A stretch of 64,000 bases of DNA from Pseudomonas fulva 12-X (lineage in GTDB: Bacteria > Pseudomonadota > Gammaproteobacteria > Pseudomonadales > Pseudomonadaceae): assembly GCF_000213805.1 (NCBI RefSeq), contig NC_015556.1:1550001-1614000 (forward strand), read 5' to 3'. Below are positions 41,067 through 53,310 of the stretch, one piece after another. The stretch's first letter is position 1. Each line of letters starts with the position of its first letter. The translations under genes and the position numbers were made by a program. The notes under the pieces were generated by a model, which searched no databases, was not told the origin of the DNA, and saw only the letters and a list, made by a program, of their open reading frames with translations.

Positions 41067-41315
41067 GCAGGTGAACCTCAGGGCTAAGACGGGCCGGGCG
41101 CTTTGGGCGCCTCTGGTCAAAAAGTGCGCAATTCTAGCGGCGTGCGAGGCACTTTTCCAGCACTGCCGACAGGATGTGGAGGCAGGCCACGCCCATTGCT
41201 CTGAAAGATGCTGTTGCAGACTCCGCCCATAGGCCACGCCAGGGCCTGTTAGCGTGCCCGAGCGACCGGCGAGCACCGCCGCGCATCCCCATAACAATGA
41301 CAAAAGGGCTACCCG

Positions 41316-42656
41316 ATGTTTTCACGGATCACGCTGCTGAGCGTCAATCTGGTTCAGCGCTTCCTGCCTTCTCCCTTCGTATTCGCCATGCTGCTGACCC
41401 TGGTGGTGCTGGCGCTTGGCATCTTCGCCACCGGCCAGAGCCTGCCGCAGATGGCCCAGCACTGGGGCGGCGGTTTCTGGAATCTCTTGACCTTCACCAT
41501 GCAGATGGCGCTGGTGCTGGTCACCGGTCACGCCCTGGCCAATGCGCCACCGGTGGCCCGGCTGCTGGATCGTCTGGCGCGCATTCCCGGCACCCCAGGG
41601 CAGGCGATCGTGTTCGTCACTCTGGTGGCGATGGCCGCATCCTGGGTCAACTGGGGCTTCGGCCTGGTGGTCGGCGCCGTGTTCGCCCGGGCGCTGGCGC
41701 GGCAGGTGCAGGGCGTGCATTACCCATTATTGGTGGCGGCAGCCTATTCGGGCTTCCTGGTCTGGCATGGCGGCCTGTCGGGCTCGGTGCCGTTGTCCCT
41801 GGCCACCGGTGGTGCGGATCTGGAACGTATCAGCGGCGGCGTGCTGACCGCTGCCATTGGCGTCGAGCACACGCTGTTCACCACCCTTAACCTGACCATC
41901 ATAGCCTTGCTGGTGATCGGCGCGCCGTTGCTCAACCGGGCGATGATGCCGCGCACCCCTACGGTGGCAGCGCCCGAGCTGCTGATCGATCCGCCAGCGC
42001 CGGCCATTCCTCGCGACACCGGCGCCCAACGCCTGGACGACAGCCGCATCCTCGGCCTGCTGATCGTCGCCCTGGCGGCCATCTATTTCGTCTATCACTT
42101 CGCCAGTAACGGCTTCGGGCTGACCCTGAACCTGGTGATCGGTATCTTCCTGTTCGCCGGCCTGTTGCTGCATGGCTCGCCGGAACGCTACGGGCGGGCG
42201 GTTCAGGACAGCGTCGGTGGCATCAGCGGGATCATCATCCAGTTTCCGTTCTACGCCGGGATCATGGGCATGATGGTCGGTGCCAACGCCGAGGGGCAGA
42301 CGCTCGGCAAGCTGATCAGCGACCTGTTCATCGACTGGTCGTCGGCCGAGACCTTTCCGCTGCTGACCTTCCTGAGTGCCGGGCTGCTGAACATGTTCAT
42401 CCCGTCGGGCGGCGGCCAGTGGGCGGTGCAGGGGCCGATCATGCTGCCGGCCGGCGAAGTGCTCGGCGTGGCGCCGGAGATTACCGCCATGGCGATCGCC
42501 TGGGGCGACGCCTGGACCAACATGATCCAGCCTTTCTGGGCGCTGCCGCTGCTGGCGATTGCCGGCCTGGGCGCGCGGGACATCATGGGCTACTGCCTGA
42601 TCATGCTTTTGTATTCAGGCGTGGTGATCGGCGGCGCATTCTACTTTCTGGTGTGA
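41316..42656 (+). CDS. Short-chain fatty acid transporter (AtoE family)
   Basis: A 446-residue integral membrane protein with about ten to twelve hydrophobic segments. The start MFSRITLLSVNLVQRFLPSP, the conserved SWVNWGFGLVVGAVFAR segment near residues 109-125, AYSGFLVWHGGLSGSVPLSL near 150-169, and FIPSGGGQWAVQGPI near 358-372 match the AtoE short-chain fatty acid transporter family. It would import butyrate-like acids across the inner membrane. It is the first complete host gene after the prophage and is convergent with the next gene. Confidence 0.88.
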   Translation: MFSRITLLSVNLVQRFLPSPFVFAMLLTLVVLALGIFATGQSLPQMAQHWGGGFWNLLTFTMQMALVLVTGHALANAPPVARLLDRLARIPGTPGQAIVFVTLVAMAASWVNWGFGLVVGAVFARALARQVQGVHYPLLVAAAYSGFLVWHGGLSGSVPLSLATGGADLERISGGVLTAAIGVEHTLFTTLNLTIIALLVIGAPLLNRAMMPRTPTVAAPELLIDPPAPAIPRDTGAQRLDDSRILGLLIVALAAIYFVYHFASNGFGLTLNLVIGIFLFAGLLLHGSPERYGRAVQDSVGGISGIIIQFPFYAGIMGMMVGANAEGQTLGKLISDLFIDWSSAETFPLLTFLSAGLLNMFIPSGGGQWAVQGPIMLPAGEVLGVAPEITAMAIAWGDAWTNMIQPFWALPLLAIAGLGARDIMGYCLIMLLYSGVVIGGAFYFLV

Positions 42657-42663
42657 GCGAAGC

Positions 42664-42689
42664 GTGCTGCCGGCGGGCGCCGGCAGCAC
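42664..42689. terminator. Hairpin between convergent genes
   Basis: A perfect 11-bp stem GTGCTGCCGGC/GCCGGCAGCAC with a four-base loop lies in the 38-base gap between the transporter and AcvB genes. There is no T run, but the stem is strong enough to act as a shared 3' end. Confidence 0.55.
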
Positions 42690-42694
42690 CCGAG

Positions 42695-43963
42695 TCACTG
42701 CGCCGCAGGCTGGCGCTTCTTGATCGCCGCGATCAGGCGTTCGGCCAGCGCCGGGTAGTTTTCGTCGTAGTGATGGCCGCCAGGCAGCTCGAGCTTCTCG
42801 CCGACGCTCTGCTCCTGGGTGCAGCCGCTTTCCGGTGCTTCTTCGGTGCCGTAGACGCACAGCACCTTCGCGGCGGGGAGCTTGATCAGCTCGGGGCCGG
42901 TGGCGGCTTCGTCGCCGTCCTTGCCCAGCCAGCCTTCGACCTGGATCTCGAAGGCACCACTGCGCGCCAGGGCCAGCAGGAACACGCCATCGATCTGTTT
43001 CTTGTCGCTCTCGGGCAGGCGGTTGTAGAGCGCCGGCATCACGTCGGCGCCGAACGAGTAGCCAATCAGCACGAAACGCTTGGCGTGCCACTTCTCGCGG
43101 TACTGGCGCATCATTTCCGAGAGGTCGCTGGCGGCCTGGTCCGGGCTCTTGCGCTGCCAGAAGTAACGCAGGGTATCGACGCCGACCACCGGGTAGCCAC
43201 GCTCGGCCATCTGTTCGGCCACGGCCTTGTCCAGGTCACGCCAGCCACCGTCGCCGGAGTAGAACAGGCTCACCGTATCGCCAGGCGGCGTGGACGGCAC
43301 CTCGACCACCGGCAGGTCGTCGCTGGCGCCTTGCAGCAGGCGGCGCACCTGGGCGATCAGCAGCGCCTTGGGCGCGGTGTCGTAATCGCCGATCAGGGTT
43401 TCGGCCTTGGCCTGCTCGCGCACGAAGCGCGCGGTGGCGTCATCCGGGTTGTCGTTCCAGGCGGCCAGCCAGTGGCCATGAGCGCTGCTGGTCGGCGGCG
43501 CGGTGTCGCAATCAGGCTTTTCCAGAGAGAAGCCGACGGACAGCGCCTGAGCCTTGTCGTCGTTCTGGCTGGCGAGCCAGCGCCAGGCGAGCATGGCGGT
43601 GTTCTCGCTGCCGGCGACCAGGTTCAGCTTGCCGCCCAGTTGTGCGGCAGCGTCCTGCAGGTTCTTGCCTTGCGCCTCGCAGCCTTGGCCGATTGCTGAA
43701 TACTGGCCGATCAGTGCGTGGTTGGATTGTGCCAGCTCCAGCAGTTCGGCTTCATCGAGCAGTTGATCGCTCGGCAGCGCCAGCAGCACGCGGCGCTGTA
43801 CCTTGCCGCCTGGCGTGGCCACCTGCAGGTCGGCACCGGAGGCCAGCGCGTGGTGCGCCAGGCTGGCGGCGGCCGGCGGGCGCAGCCACAGGTATAGGCC
43901 GCCGGCGATCAGCGCCAGCAGCAGGGCGAGGAGGGGAAGTACTCGTTTGGCAATTCGGGTCAT
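42695..43963 (-). CDS. AcvB/VirJ-family periplasmic hydrolase
   Basis: A 422-residue protein with an N-terminal membrane anchor or signal (LPLLALLLALIAGGLYLWL, residues 9-27) and two alpha/beta-hydrolase-like halves. The second has LIGYSFGADVMPALYNRL, with Ser in GYSFG near residue 300, and ends with PGGHHYDENYP, giving the His. Family members (AcvB/VirJ; PA0919 in P. aeruginosa) hydrolyse aminoacylated phosphatidylglycerol. The gene overlaps the mprF stop (TGATG), so maker and remover of the lipid are co-expressed. Confidence 0.85.
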   Translation of the reverse strand: MTRIAKRVLPLLALLLALIAGGLYLWLRPPAAASLAHHALASGADLQVATPGGKVQRRVLLALPSDQLLDEAELLELAQSNHALIGQYSAIGQGCEAQGKNLQDAAAQLGGKLNLVAGSENTAMLAWRWLASQNDDKAQALSVGFSLEKPDCDTAPPTSSAHGHWLAAWNDNPDDATARFVREQAKAETLIGDYDTAPKALLIAQVRRLLQGASDDLPVVEVPSTPPGDTVSLFYSGDGGWRDLDKAVAEQMAERGYPVVGVDTLRYFWQRKSPDQAASDLSEMMRQYREKWHAKRFVLIGYSFGADVMPALYNRLPESDKKQIDGVFLLALARSGAFEIQVEGWLGKDGDEAATGPELIKLPAAKVLCVYGTEEAPESGCTQEQSVGEKLELPGGHHYDENYPALAERLIAAIKKRQPAAQ

Positions 43964-46593
43964 CAGCGTTTCACCAGTCCGGTAAAGCCGCCGGCGATCA
44001 GCGCAGCGGTGTCGGTCAGTGCCACCAGCGGGTCGAGCCCCGCCGGTACGGCCATGTAGCGCGGTTCCCAGTCAGGCTGGAATTTATCCTTGAAGCGGCG
44101 CAGGCCCTGGAAGTTGTAGAACGCCTCACCGCGTTTGAACACCAGTGCACCGACGCGCTGGGTCAGCGGCGCGCCGCGGCGTGGCTGCAGGCCGGAGAGC
44201 GGCACCATGCCGAGGCTGAAGCGGGCGAAGCCGGCGGCCTTGAAGTGCAGGATCAGGCCGAGCATGAGGAACTCCATGGTCAGCTTCGGCGCATCGGGCA
44301 GCACGCGCATCAGGTCCAGGGTGGCCAGGTCGCGGCTGTCGGTTTCCAGCAGGTTGGCGAAGGCCACGGCGCGGCCTTCGAACCGGGCGATGACGATGCG
44401 GAAGCGGTTCAGGTAAGCCGGGTCGAAACGGCCCAGGGAGAAGCCTTTCTCACGCATCTGTTTGCCGCCCAGCCAGGCGTCGGAGATGGTGCGCAGCTCG
44501 TCGAATGGTGCCTGGCCGGGTTCGTGGAACTCCAGCACCAGGCCGTCGCGCTGGCTGCGGTTCCAGGTGTAGCGCAGGTCCTTCATGGCCTTGCCGGTGC
44601 TTTCCAGCTCGAAGCGGTGCAGATCCACACGCGCTTCTTCACCGAGCTTGATGGCGGTCAGGCCGATGTCCATGTACAGCGGCAGGTTTTCGGCACGCAC
44701 CTGGTAGAACACCGGGCGCGTGTGGTGACGGTCGCACAGGTCGCGGAACTGCCACACCAGCTCGGCGCGGCGCTGTGCGGTGCCGATGGGGTCGAACAGC
44801 GCGACCATGCTGCGGGCGCGGCGCGAGTACATCAGAAAGGCGTCGCCTTGCGGGTGCATCAGCAGGGCCTTGTCGCCGGTCAGGGCGAGGCCGCCATCGG
44901 CCTGGTCGGAGGCCTTGATGATCGCGGCCGCGCTGTCCAGCTCCTCGCTGGTCGGCAGGGTGATCGCCGGCGGTGCGGCGCGCAGCAGCCAGGCCAGGAA
45001 TATCACACCCAATACCAACACGCAGCCCAGGGCGGCGCGCAGGCCGCGCGGCGCATCGGCGTTCACCGCGAACTGCCACCACAGCTGGTTCTCGTAGGGC
45101 ACGTCCTGATAGGCGAAGAACAGCAGCCAGATCGAGGCACCGAGCACGCAGGCGCTGGCCGCCAGGTGCCAGGGCGAAAGGGGCAGCTCCATCAACCGGC
45201 TGGGGCGATAGAAATAGGGGCGAAACAGCGCCAGCAGGCCCGCGGTGATGCTCAGCAGCAGCGCCTCTTCCCAGTCGAAACCCTTGAGCAGCGACAGGAT
45301 GGCGCCGGTGATCAGCAGCACCAAGGTCATCGCCCAGGCAGCCGACAGGCGACGGCGCAAGCCCTGGGCGAGTAGCAGGCATAGCAGGCCGATCAGGCTG
45401 GCGCCGAAGTGCGAGGCGTCGATCAGCCGGTGCGGGATCAGGAAGTCGAGAATCTCCAGACGCTCGTCCAGGCTCGGCGTGGCACCGGAGAACAGCAGCA
45501 CCATGCCGGAGATGAACACCAGTAGCGCAAGGATCGGCGCGGCCAGACCGCTGGCGGCGCGGATCGCCTGACGGGCGCTGATCAGCCGACGCAGTTCCAG
45601 GCCCAGCAGCAGCAGGCAGGCGACCAGCAGTGGCAGCACGATATAGATGAGGCGATAGAGCAGCAGCGCAGCGGCCAGTGGCGCAGCGCCCAGCTCACTG
45701 GCGAAGGCGGCCAGCAGCACTGCCTCGAACACGCCGACGCCGCCCGGTACATGGCTGAGTACGCCGGCAGCCAGGGCGATCAGATAAACCAGCAGAAAGG
45801 TGGTGAAGGGCGGCGCTTCGGGCAGCAGCAGGTACAGCACGCCGGCAGCGGCGCTGACGTCGGCCAGGGTGATCAGTACCTGCAGCAGCGTCAGGCGCGC
45901 GCCCGGCATGCGCAGCAGGTGGCGGCTGACCCGCACCATCACGCAGTCGGCGTTCGGGCGCTCTTGCAGGCGTGCGCGGTGCAGTTTCAACAGCAGGCCA
46001 GCGCCAAGTGCCAGCAGCACCAGGCTGATGACGATCAACACCGGCTGTGGCAGGCGCAGTGCAGCGGAAGCGTCGGCCGGGTCGGCGAGTGCCGCCAAGG
46101 CGGCGAGAATCGGCAGCGCGCAGCCCAGAGAAAGGCTGGCGAATACCGTCATGCGGGCGATTTCCACGCCACCGATTCCATGCCGGGCATACAGCCGGTA
46201 ACGGATCGAGCCGCCGGAGAGCATCGACAGGCCCACGGCGTTGCCGATGGCGAACGCGCAGAAACCGCCAGTGGCCAAGGTGCGGCCGGGCAGGCTGACG
46301 CCAGCATAGCGGCTGGCCGACCATTCATAGCCGAGCAGGGCGATGAAACCGATGATGGTCAGGCCGACAGCGCCGAGCAGGTTCAGCTTGGGCACGGCCA
46401 GGATGGATTCGTGCAGGGCGCTGGGGTCCAACTCGTTGAGCAGGTGCCGGCAGGCGAGCAGGGCGATGATGAACAAGGCCAGGGCGACACTCAGCCCCAG
46501 CGGCTGTCGGTATCGATCCAGGCGCTGACGCCAGAGCAGAAGTTGAGATTTGGGCAGAGAAGGTGGAGCAGTAGCGTCGGAGCTGGCGCGCAT
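43963..46593 (-). CDS. mprF: Aminoacyl-phosphatidylglycerol synthase/flippase MprF
   Basis: An 876-residue membrane enzyme. The N-terminal part has about 14 hydrophobic segments (the flippase part), and the C-terminal 330 residues form the cytosolic GNAT-like aminoacyl-tRNA:PG transferase domain, including GDKALLMHPQGDAFLMYSRR near residue 570 and the ISDAWLGGKQMREKGFSLG segment near 705. It transfers alanine or lysine from tRNA to phosphatidylglycerol, changing surface charge and antibiotic resistance. The paired AcvB-type hydrolase suggests the alanyl form, as in P. aeruginosa. Confidence 0.93.
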   Translation of the reverse strand: MRASSDATAPPSLPKSQLLLWRQRLDRYRQPLGLSVALALFIIALLACRHLLNELDPSALHESILAVPKLNLLGAVGLTIIGFIALLGYEWSASRYAGVSLPGRTLATGGFCAFAIGNAVGLSMLSGGSIRYRLYARHGIGGVEIARMTVFASLSLGCALPILAALAALADPADASAALRLPQPVLIVISLVLLALGAGLLLKLHRARLQERPNADCVMVRVSRHLLRMPGARLTLLQVLITLADVSAAAGVLYLLLPEAPPFTTFLLVYLIALAAGVLSHVPGGVGVFEAVLLAAFASELGAAPLAAALLLYRLIYIVLPLLVACLLLLGLELRRLISARQAIRAASGLAAPILALLVFISGMVLLFSGATPSLDERLEILDFLIPHRLIDASHFGASLIGLLCLLLAQGLRRRLSAAWAMTLVLLITGAILSLLKGFDWEEALLLSITAGLLALFRPYFYRPSRLMELPLSPWHLAASACVLGASIWLLFFAYQDVPYENQLWWQFAVNADAPRGLRAALGCVLVLGVIFLAWLLRAAPPAITLPTSEELDSAAAIIKASDQADGGLALTGDKALLMHPQGDAFLMYSRRARSMVALFDPIGTAQRRAELVWQFRDLCDRHHTRPVFYQVRAENLPLYMDIGLTAIKLGEEARVDLHRFELESTGKAMKDLRYTWNRSQRDGLVLEFHEPGQAPFDELRTISDAWLGGKQMREKGFSLGRFDPAYLNRFRIVIARFEGRAVAFANLLETDSRDLATLDLMRVLPDAPKLTMEFLMLGLILHFKAAGFARFSLGMVPLSGLQPRRGAPLTQRVGALVFKRGEAFYNFQGLRRFKDKFQPDWEPRYMAVPAGLDPLVALTDTAALIAGGFTGLVKR

Positions 46594-46768
46594 CGGATAC
46601 CTCTTGGGCAGTGCGGCTCAGATTGAAGGGCGGAATCCAAGTTCCGTTTTGTATCAGGCAATGTATGAGCTTGAGCGAAGCGCTTCAAGGTGTCTATGGC
46701 AGGCACTTGGAAAGATTAGCCCATCAACGCGCCGCGTGAGGCGCGGCTGCTTTTCAGACGCCCATAAA

Positions 46769-46804
46769 ACAAAAGCCCCGACAGCGAACTGTCAGGGCTT
46801 TTGT
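46769..46804 (-). terminator. Terminator of the initiator tRNA cluster
   Basis: ACAAAAGCCC and GGGCTTTTGT flank an inner CGACAG/CTGTC stem, and the leftward transcript ends in a run of T. It lies nine bases after the last tRNA gene and has the strength expected for the end of the leftward cluster. Confidence 0.85.
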
Positions 46805-46812
46805 TTCGAAGG

Positions 46813-46889
<77 letters not shown>

Positions 46890-46895
46890 GCGGCC

Positions 46896-46923
46896 ATTAT
46901 AGGGATGGAGAAAATGCTGTCAA
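46896..46923 (-). promoter_or_regulatory. Promoter of tRNA-fMet copy at 46813
   Basis: Leftward TTGACA (46923-46918), 16 bases, TATAAT (46901-46896): consensus in both hexamers. It lies just before the tRNA 5' end. Confidence 0.9.
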
Positions 46924-46972
46924 CAGACTTTTGCGTTTTCAATCAATCGGTTAAATCGGTAGGGCGGAAAAC

Positions 46973-47002
46973 AAAAAGGCCACTCGATTGAGTGGCCTTT
47001 TT
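46973..47002 (-). terminator. Terminator between tRNA-fMet copies
   Basis: AAAAAGGCCACTC-GATT-GAGTGGCCTTTTT, a perfect stem with A and T runs, just after the tRNA ending at 47010. A degenerate copy follows the 47207 gene at about 47170-47200 (one arm base changed). Confidence 0.85.
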
Positions 47003-47009
47003 GAGTATC

Positions 47010-47086
<77 letters not shown>

Positions 47087-47092
47087 GCGGCC

Positions 47093-47120
47093 ATTCTATA
47101 CAGGATGAGGTTTCTGTCAA
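47093..47120 (-). promoter_or_regulatory. Promoter of tRNA-fMet copy at 47010
   Basis: Leftward TTGACA (47120-47115), 16 bases, TAGAAT (47098-47093). Confidence 0.88.
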
Positions 47121-47206
47121 TCGATTTCTGCTTTTTAATCAATTAGTTAAATCGAAGACACAGAAAAACAAAAAGGCCACTCGATTGAGTAGCCTTTCTG
47201 GGTATC

Positions 47207-47283
<77 letters not shown>

Positions 47284-47289
47284 GCCGCC

Positions 47290-47317
47290 ATTCTATTCAT
47301 CTGAGACGTGCTGTCAA
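47290..47317 (-). promoter_or_regulatory. Promoter of tRNA-fMet copy at 47207
   Basis: Leftward TTGACA (47317-47312), 16 bases, TAGAAT (47295-47290). Confidence 0.88.
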
Positions 47318-47477
47318 CGCTTATCTGGGAAAAATCGTTTTGCCGTCAATCGGTTAGCGATTTTCAGCGTAAGCGCGAAAGCGCTTCAGGCCCTACCATG
47401 CGGGCCTCTCAGGCGGTTTCATGGCGTTTTCGTGACAGTGCCTGATGACGATGAACGGCAAGCTTCGGGCTGGAAGG

Positions 47478-47493
47478 CTGTTCTTATATACAG
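47478..47493 (+). promoter_or_regulatory. LexA (SOS) box of dinB
   Basis: CTGTTCTTATATACAG fits CTG-N10-CAG with an AT-rich core and lies 55 bases before the dinB start, the expected LexA operator. Confidence 0.85.
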
Positions 47494-47547
47494 TAAGGTG
47501 CGTTTCCCTCTCTCTTGTCGGCGCCTTTGGCCCGCTTTCTTAGGTTT

Positions 47548-48618
47548 ATGGCGCAGCGAAAGATCATCCATATCGATTGCGATGCCTTCTACGCCTCGGT
47601 CGAAATGCGCGACAACCCGGCGCTGGCCGACAAGCCGATGGCGGTGGGCGGCTCGGCGGATCGGCGTGGGGTGATCGCCACCTGCAATTACGAGGCGCGG
47701 GCCTACGGGGTGCGCTCGGCTATGGCCTCGGGGCATGCGTTGAAGCTGTGCCCGGATCTGCTGATCGTCAAACCGCGTTTCGACGTTTACCGCGCAGTGT
47801 CTCGGGAGATTCACGCGATCTTTCGCGACTACACCGACCAGATCGAGCCGTTGTCGCTGGACGAAGCCTTTCTCGATGTCTCGAACTGCGAGCATTTCGG
47901 CGGCAGCGCCACGCGAATCGCCCAGGACATCCGCCGCCGCGTGTCCAGCGACCTGCACATCACCGTGTCAGCCGGGGTAGCGCCGAACAAGTTTCTCGCC
48001 AAGATCGCCAGCGACTGGCGCAAGCCCAACGGCATCTTCGTGATCACGCCGGATCAGGTGGACGACTTCGTGGCCGAGCTGCCGGTAAACAAGCTGCATG
48101 GCGTCGGCAAGGTCACCGCGGACAAGCTCTCCCGCCTGGGCATACGCACCTGCCGCGATTTGCGTGAGTGGAACAAGCTGCGCCTGGCTCGCGAGTTCGG
48201 CAGTTTCGGCGAGCGGCTGTGGAATCTGGCCCATGGCATCGACGAGCGAATCGTGCAGACCGATAGTCGCCGTCAGTCGATGAGTGTGGAGAACACCTAC
48301 GATCAGGATCTGCCAGACCTCGACGCCTGTCTGGCGCAATTGCCGGCGTTGCTGGAAGAGCTGGAGCGACGCATGACGCGCCTGGATGGCAGTTATCGAG
48401 CGGGTAAGCCGTTCGTCAAGGTCAAGTTCCACGACTTCACCCAGACCACTTTGGAGCAGGCCGGCGCGGCGCGGGATCTGGAAAGCTATCGCGTGTTGCT
48501 GACCAACGCCCATGCGCGTGGCAACCGCCCGGTGCGTCTGCTGGGCGTGGGCGTGCGTTTGCAGGATATGCGCGGCAAGCACGAACAGCTGGATCTGTTC
48601 ACGACGCTGCCGCAATAG
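47548..48618 (+). CDS. dinB: DNA polymerase IV (DinB)
   Basis: A 356-residue Y-family polymerase starting at the ATG at 47548 (MAQRKIIHIDCDAFYASVEM). Catalytic motifs are HIDCDAFYASVE and EPLSLDEAFLDV (residues near 101), with SAGVAPNKFLAKIASD in the palm/thumb. It ends with EQLDLFTTLPQ, whose QLDLF matches the beta-clamp binding motif. It copies past DNA lesions. The earlier frame start at 47515 would add 11 residues without family support. Confidence 0.96.
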   Translation: MAQRKIIHIDCDAFYASVEMRDNPALADKPMAVGGSADRRGVIATCNYEARAYGVRSAMASGHALKLCPDLLIVKPRFDVYRAVSREIHAIFRDYTDQIEPLSLDEAFLDVSNCEHFGGSATRIAQDIRRRVSSDLHITVSAGVAPNKFLAKIASDWRKPNGIFVITPDQVDDFVAELPVNKLHGVGKVTADKLSRLGIRTCRDLREWNKLRLAREFGSFGERLWNLAHGIDERIVQTDSRRQSMSVENTYDQDLPDLDACLAQLPALLEELERRMTRLDGSYRAGKPFVKVKFHDFTQTTLEQAGAARDLESYRVLLTNAHARGNRPVRLLGVGVRLQDMRGKHEQLDLFTTLPQ

Positions 48619-48625
48619 ATGAAGG

Positions 48626-48661
48626 GATAACCAGGCGGGCGGGGCGGCTCACCTGGTTATC
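48626..48661. terminator. Inverted repeat between dinB and META-domain gene
   Basis: GATAACCAGG/CCTGGTTATC with a 16-base GC-rich loop lies in the gap between two convergent genes. It may be a shared terminator, though it has no T run. Confidence 0.5.
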
Positions 48662-48668
48662 GAGCGGT

Positions 48669-49070
48669 TTACTTGTCCGGCCACAGGCGGATCGGTTTGC
48701 CGCTGGCGGGCCACAGGCGCAGCTGGTCGATGGGCGAGATGTCCCAGCGTTCGATTGTGGTCAGGCTCTGCAGGAAGCGATTTTCCTGTTCCATCAGCGC
48801 GGGTGCGCACATCTTGCGGGTGCTGCCGGCGTCGCTGAAGCTCAGCTTGTCGCCGTCCCGCGTATAACTGGCGAACCAGTGGTTGCAGCCGGCGTTGCCG
48901 TAAGCGCGGCCGTCTTCGCCGAGGATGATGGTCAGGTGACTGTTGTCGATCAGCGGCCGTTCGCCAATCCATTCCACGCTGTAAGTGCGCTCGGTTTCCA
49001 GTTGCACCGGTTTGCCGGCGCAGCCAGCCAGGGCTGCGGCGAGCAGGCCCAGGGCGAGAAGCGGTTTCAT
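48669..49070 (-). CDS. META-domain (HslJ-like) lipoprotein
   Basis: A 133-residue lipoprotein. The signal peptide ends in the lipobox LAGC (Cys17). The mature domain has the META/HslJ pattern: LTIILGEDGRAYGNAGCNHW (residues 46-65), a Tyr/Ser segment with DAGSTRKMCAP, then MEQENRFLQSL. In the family, this protein protects the envelope or contributes to stress resistance, with function poorly defined. It overlaps the gene upstream by one base. Confidence 0.85.
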   Translation of the reverse strand: MKPLLALGLLAAALAGCAGKPVQLETERTYSVEWIGERPLIDNSHLTIILGEDGRAYGNAGCNHWFASYTRDGDKLSFSDAGSTRKMCAPALMEQENRFLQSLTTIERWDISPIDQLRLWPASGKPIRLWPDK

Positions 49071-49507
49071 CAGGCCTCCTTGTTAACGCATGCAGGGCAC
49101 AGGTGTTTGTCTTGCTGTTTGCGCCAGCCCAGCTCGGCCAGACGGGCATCGGCGGCGGGCGCCTGGGCCTTCTTGCCCAGGGCGCTGTCGACCGCGAATT
49201 CGAAGTCCAGCTGCTTGCCGCAGCTGTCGCAGGTGACCTGCCAGTTGAAGATCGACAGTTCGGTGAAGGCCGGCCCGTGGGCGACGGCGACCCATTGGCC
49301 GGGCGGGTTGATCAGGTGGCGGACCTTGTCGACCTGCAGGTGCATGCTCAGGTCACGGCTGCCCTTGAGGCTGACGACCAGGGTGTCGTTGCCCTTGATC
49401 GATCCGCCGTTGCCGGTGACCTGGTAACGGCCGGGAGCCAGGGCGCGGCACTCGATCAGGGTGTGTTCGGGGTTGAGCAGGTTGTAGCGAAAATCGTGTT
49501 CGGCCAT
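49070..49507 (-). CDS. Conserved Pseudomonas protein with CxxC pairs
   Basis: A 145-residue soluble protein starting at the ATG at 49507, preceded by GGAGG five bases away (the longer frame is rejected). A beta-rich body is followed by VTCDSCGKQLDFEFAVD near residue 90 and CPACVNKEA at the end, two CxxC pairs that could bind zinc. No enzyme motif is seen. It is co-transcribed with the META lipoprotein (TGATG overlap). Confidence 0.7.
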   Translation of the reverse strand: MAEHDFRYNLLNPEHTLIECRALAPGRYQVTGNGGSIKGNDTLVVSLKGSRDLSMHLQVDKVRHLINPPGQWVAVAHGPAFTELSIFNWQVTCDSCGKQLDFEFAVDSALGKKAQAPAADARLAELGWRKQQDKHLCPACVNKEA

Positions 49508-49818
49508 GGGTCCTCCGGGTGAGGCGCGCATTCTAACAGGCCGTGACCGGGGCGGGCGGGGTGGCGACGTCTGAGGTTAGCCCGGCGTCGCGTTGAGATA
49601 GCTAAAACCTGTTCAGAATTTTTGAGTACAGGTTCGTCGATTTTGGTAGCTAAGTGGTGGTAGTGGCCGCTCGTCATATGGACTGATGATTATCTGTGGG
49701 AGCGGGCCATGCCCGCGAAAAATCACGGGCATGGCCCGTTCCCACAGGTAAAGCAATAACGTCTGCAATTGCCTTGCAGCAGCCTTTTTGATGCCGCCTA
49801 AAAATCGTGAGCAGATTC
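49508..49818. other. Intergenic region with a Pseudomonas REP palindrome
   Basis: This 311-base stretch holds the promoter for the leftward pair and, at 49694-49747, an imperfect inverted repeat (CTGTGGGAGCGGGCCATGCC / mirrored arm ending CCCACAG; 21 of 22 arm bases pair). It is the TGTGGGAGCGGGC-type repetitive extragenic palindrome common in Pseudomonas genomes. No gene is supported. Confidence 0.7.
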
Positions 49819-50422
49819 TTAGATGGTGGGAAACAGTTCCCGCAGGGCCGCACGGTAGAAATCGAATGCCGCCACCGCGCCGCTGACGGCTTCTTCGCGC
49901 TGGCTTTCGCTCAGTTCCAGGCCGTCGAGCAGGGAGACGAACTGGCGCCAGTGCAGGCCGCGGCCTTCGGGGTGGGCCGCCAGGTGGCGGGCGCCCTTAT
50001 CGGCGCTAAGGCCGAGCTGCTGGGTTTGCTTGAACAGAAAGGCGGCGCCCAGGTTGGAGCCCTCGCTGCAATACAGCCAGCCCAAGGCGACATGGGCGCT
50101 GGCTGGCGCCACGGCGGGTGGCGGTGGTGGAAGGGGTAGTCCCAGGTCACTGATATCGGCGCACACCGCGTCGAAGCGCGGCAGTTCGCTCAGGCCCGGC
50201 AGCAGGCGATTGAGCGTGATGTCGTCATACAGCGCGTTGATCGCGCCGTGGAAGCGGTGCTGCACGAGAAGGAAGTAGCCGTAGCGCACCAGGCTTTCGA
50301 ACGGGCGCGCCTGCATGACCAGGGTGTCGACCGTGTCGTGATTGCGGCGGGTGCCGGCCTTGAGCTGTTTGCTCAGCGGCAGTTGTTCGGCGGCAGGCGC
50401 ATCGGCGATCAGGGTTGCAGGG

Positions 50423-50436
<14 letters not shown>
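49819..50436 (-). CDS. hemO: Biliverdin-producing heme oxygenase
   Basis: A 205-residue heme oxygenase starting at the ATG at 50436. The proximal His33 lies in KAGTRRNHDTVDTLVM, and the distal-helix region GWLYCSEGSNLGAAFLFKQT (residues about 118-137) is typical. Enzymes of this family open heme to biliverdin, releasing iron and CO. The start overlaps the end of gacS by 14 bases, which suggests coupling. In other pseudomonads the same family is PigA/HemO or BphO; the region is rich in iron genes, so iron release is the likely role. Confidence 0.75.
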
Positions 50437-53176
<2,740 letters not shown>

Positions 53177-53310
53177 GCAATGCCCCCTTTTGACGATGCC
53201 AGGCAGTGTAGCGATTCCCGCAGTGCGACGCTTGCCCGTCGTAAGGCGGGTTACGGGCGCCGGGGCAAGCGGTAGAATCGCTCGCATTCGCTTTGCAGAG
53301 CCACTTTGCC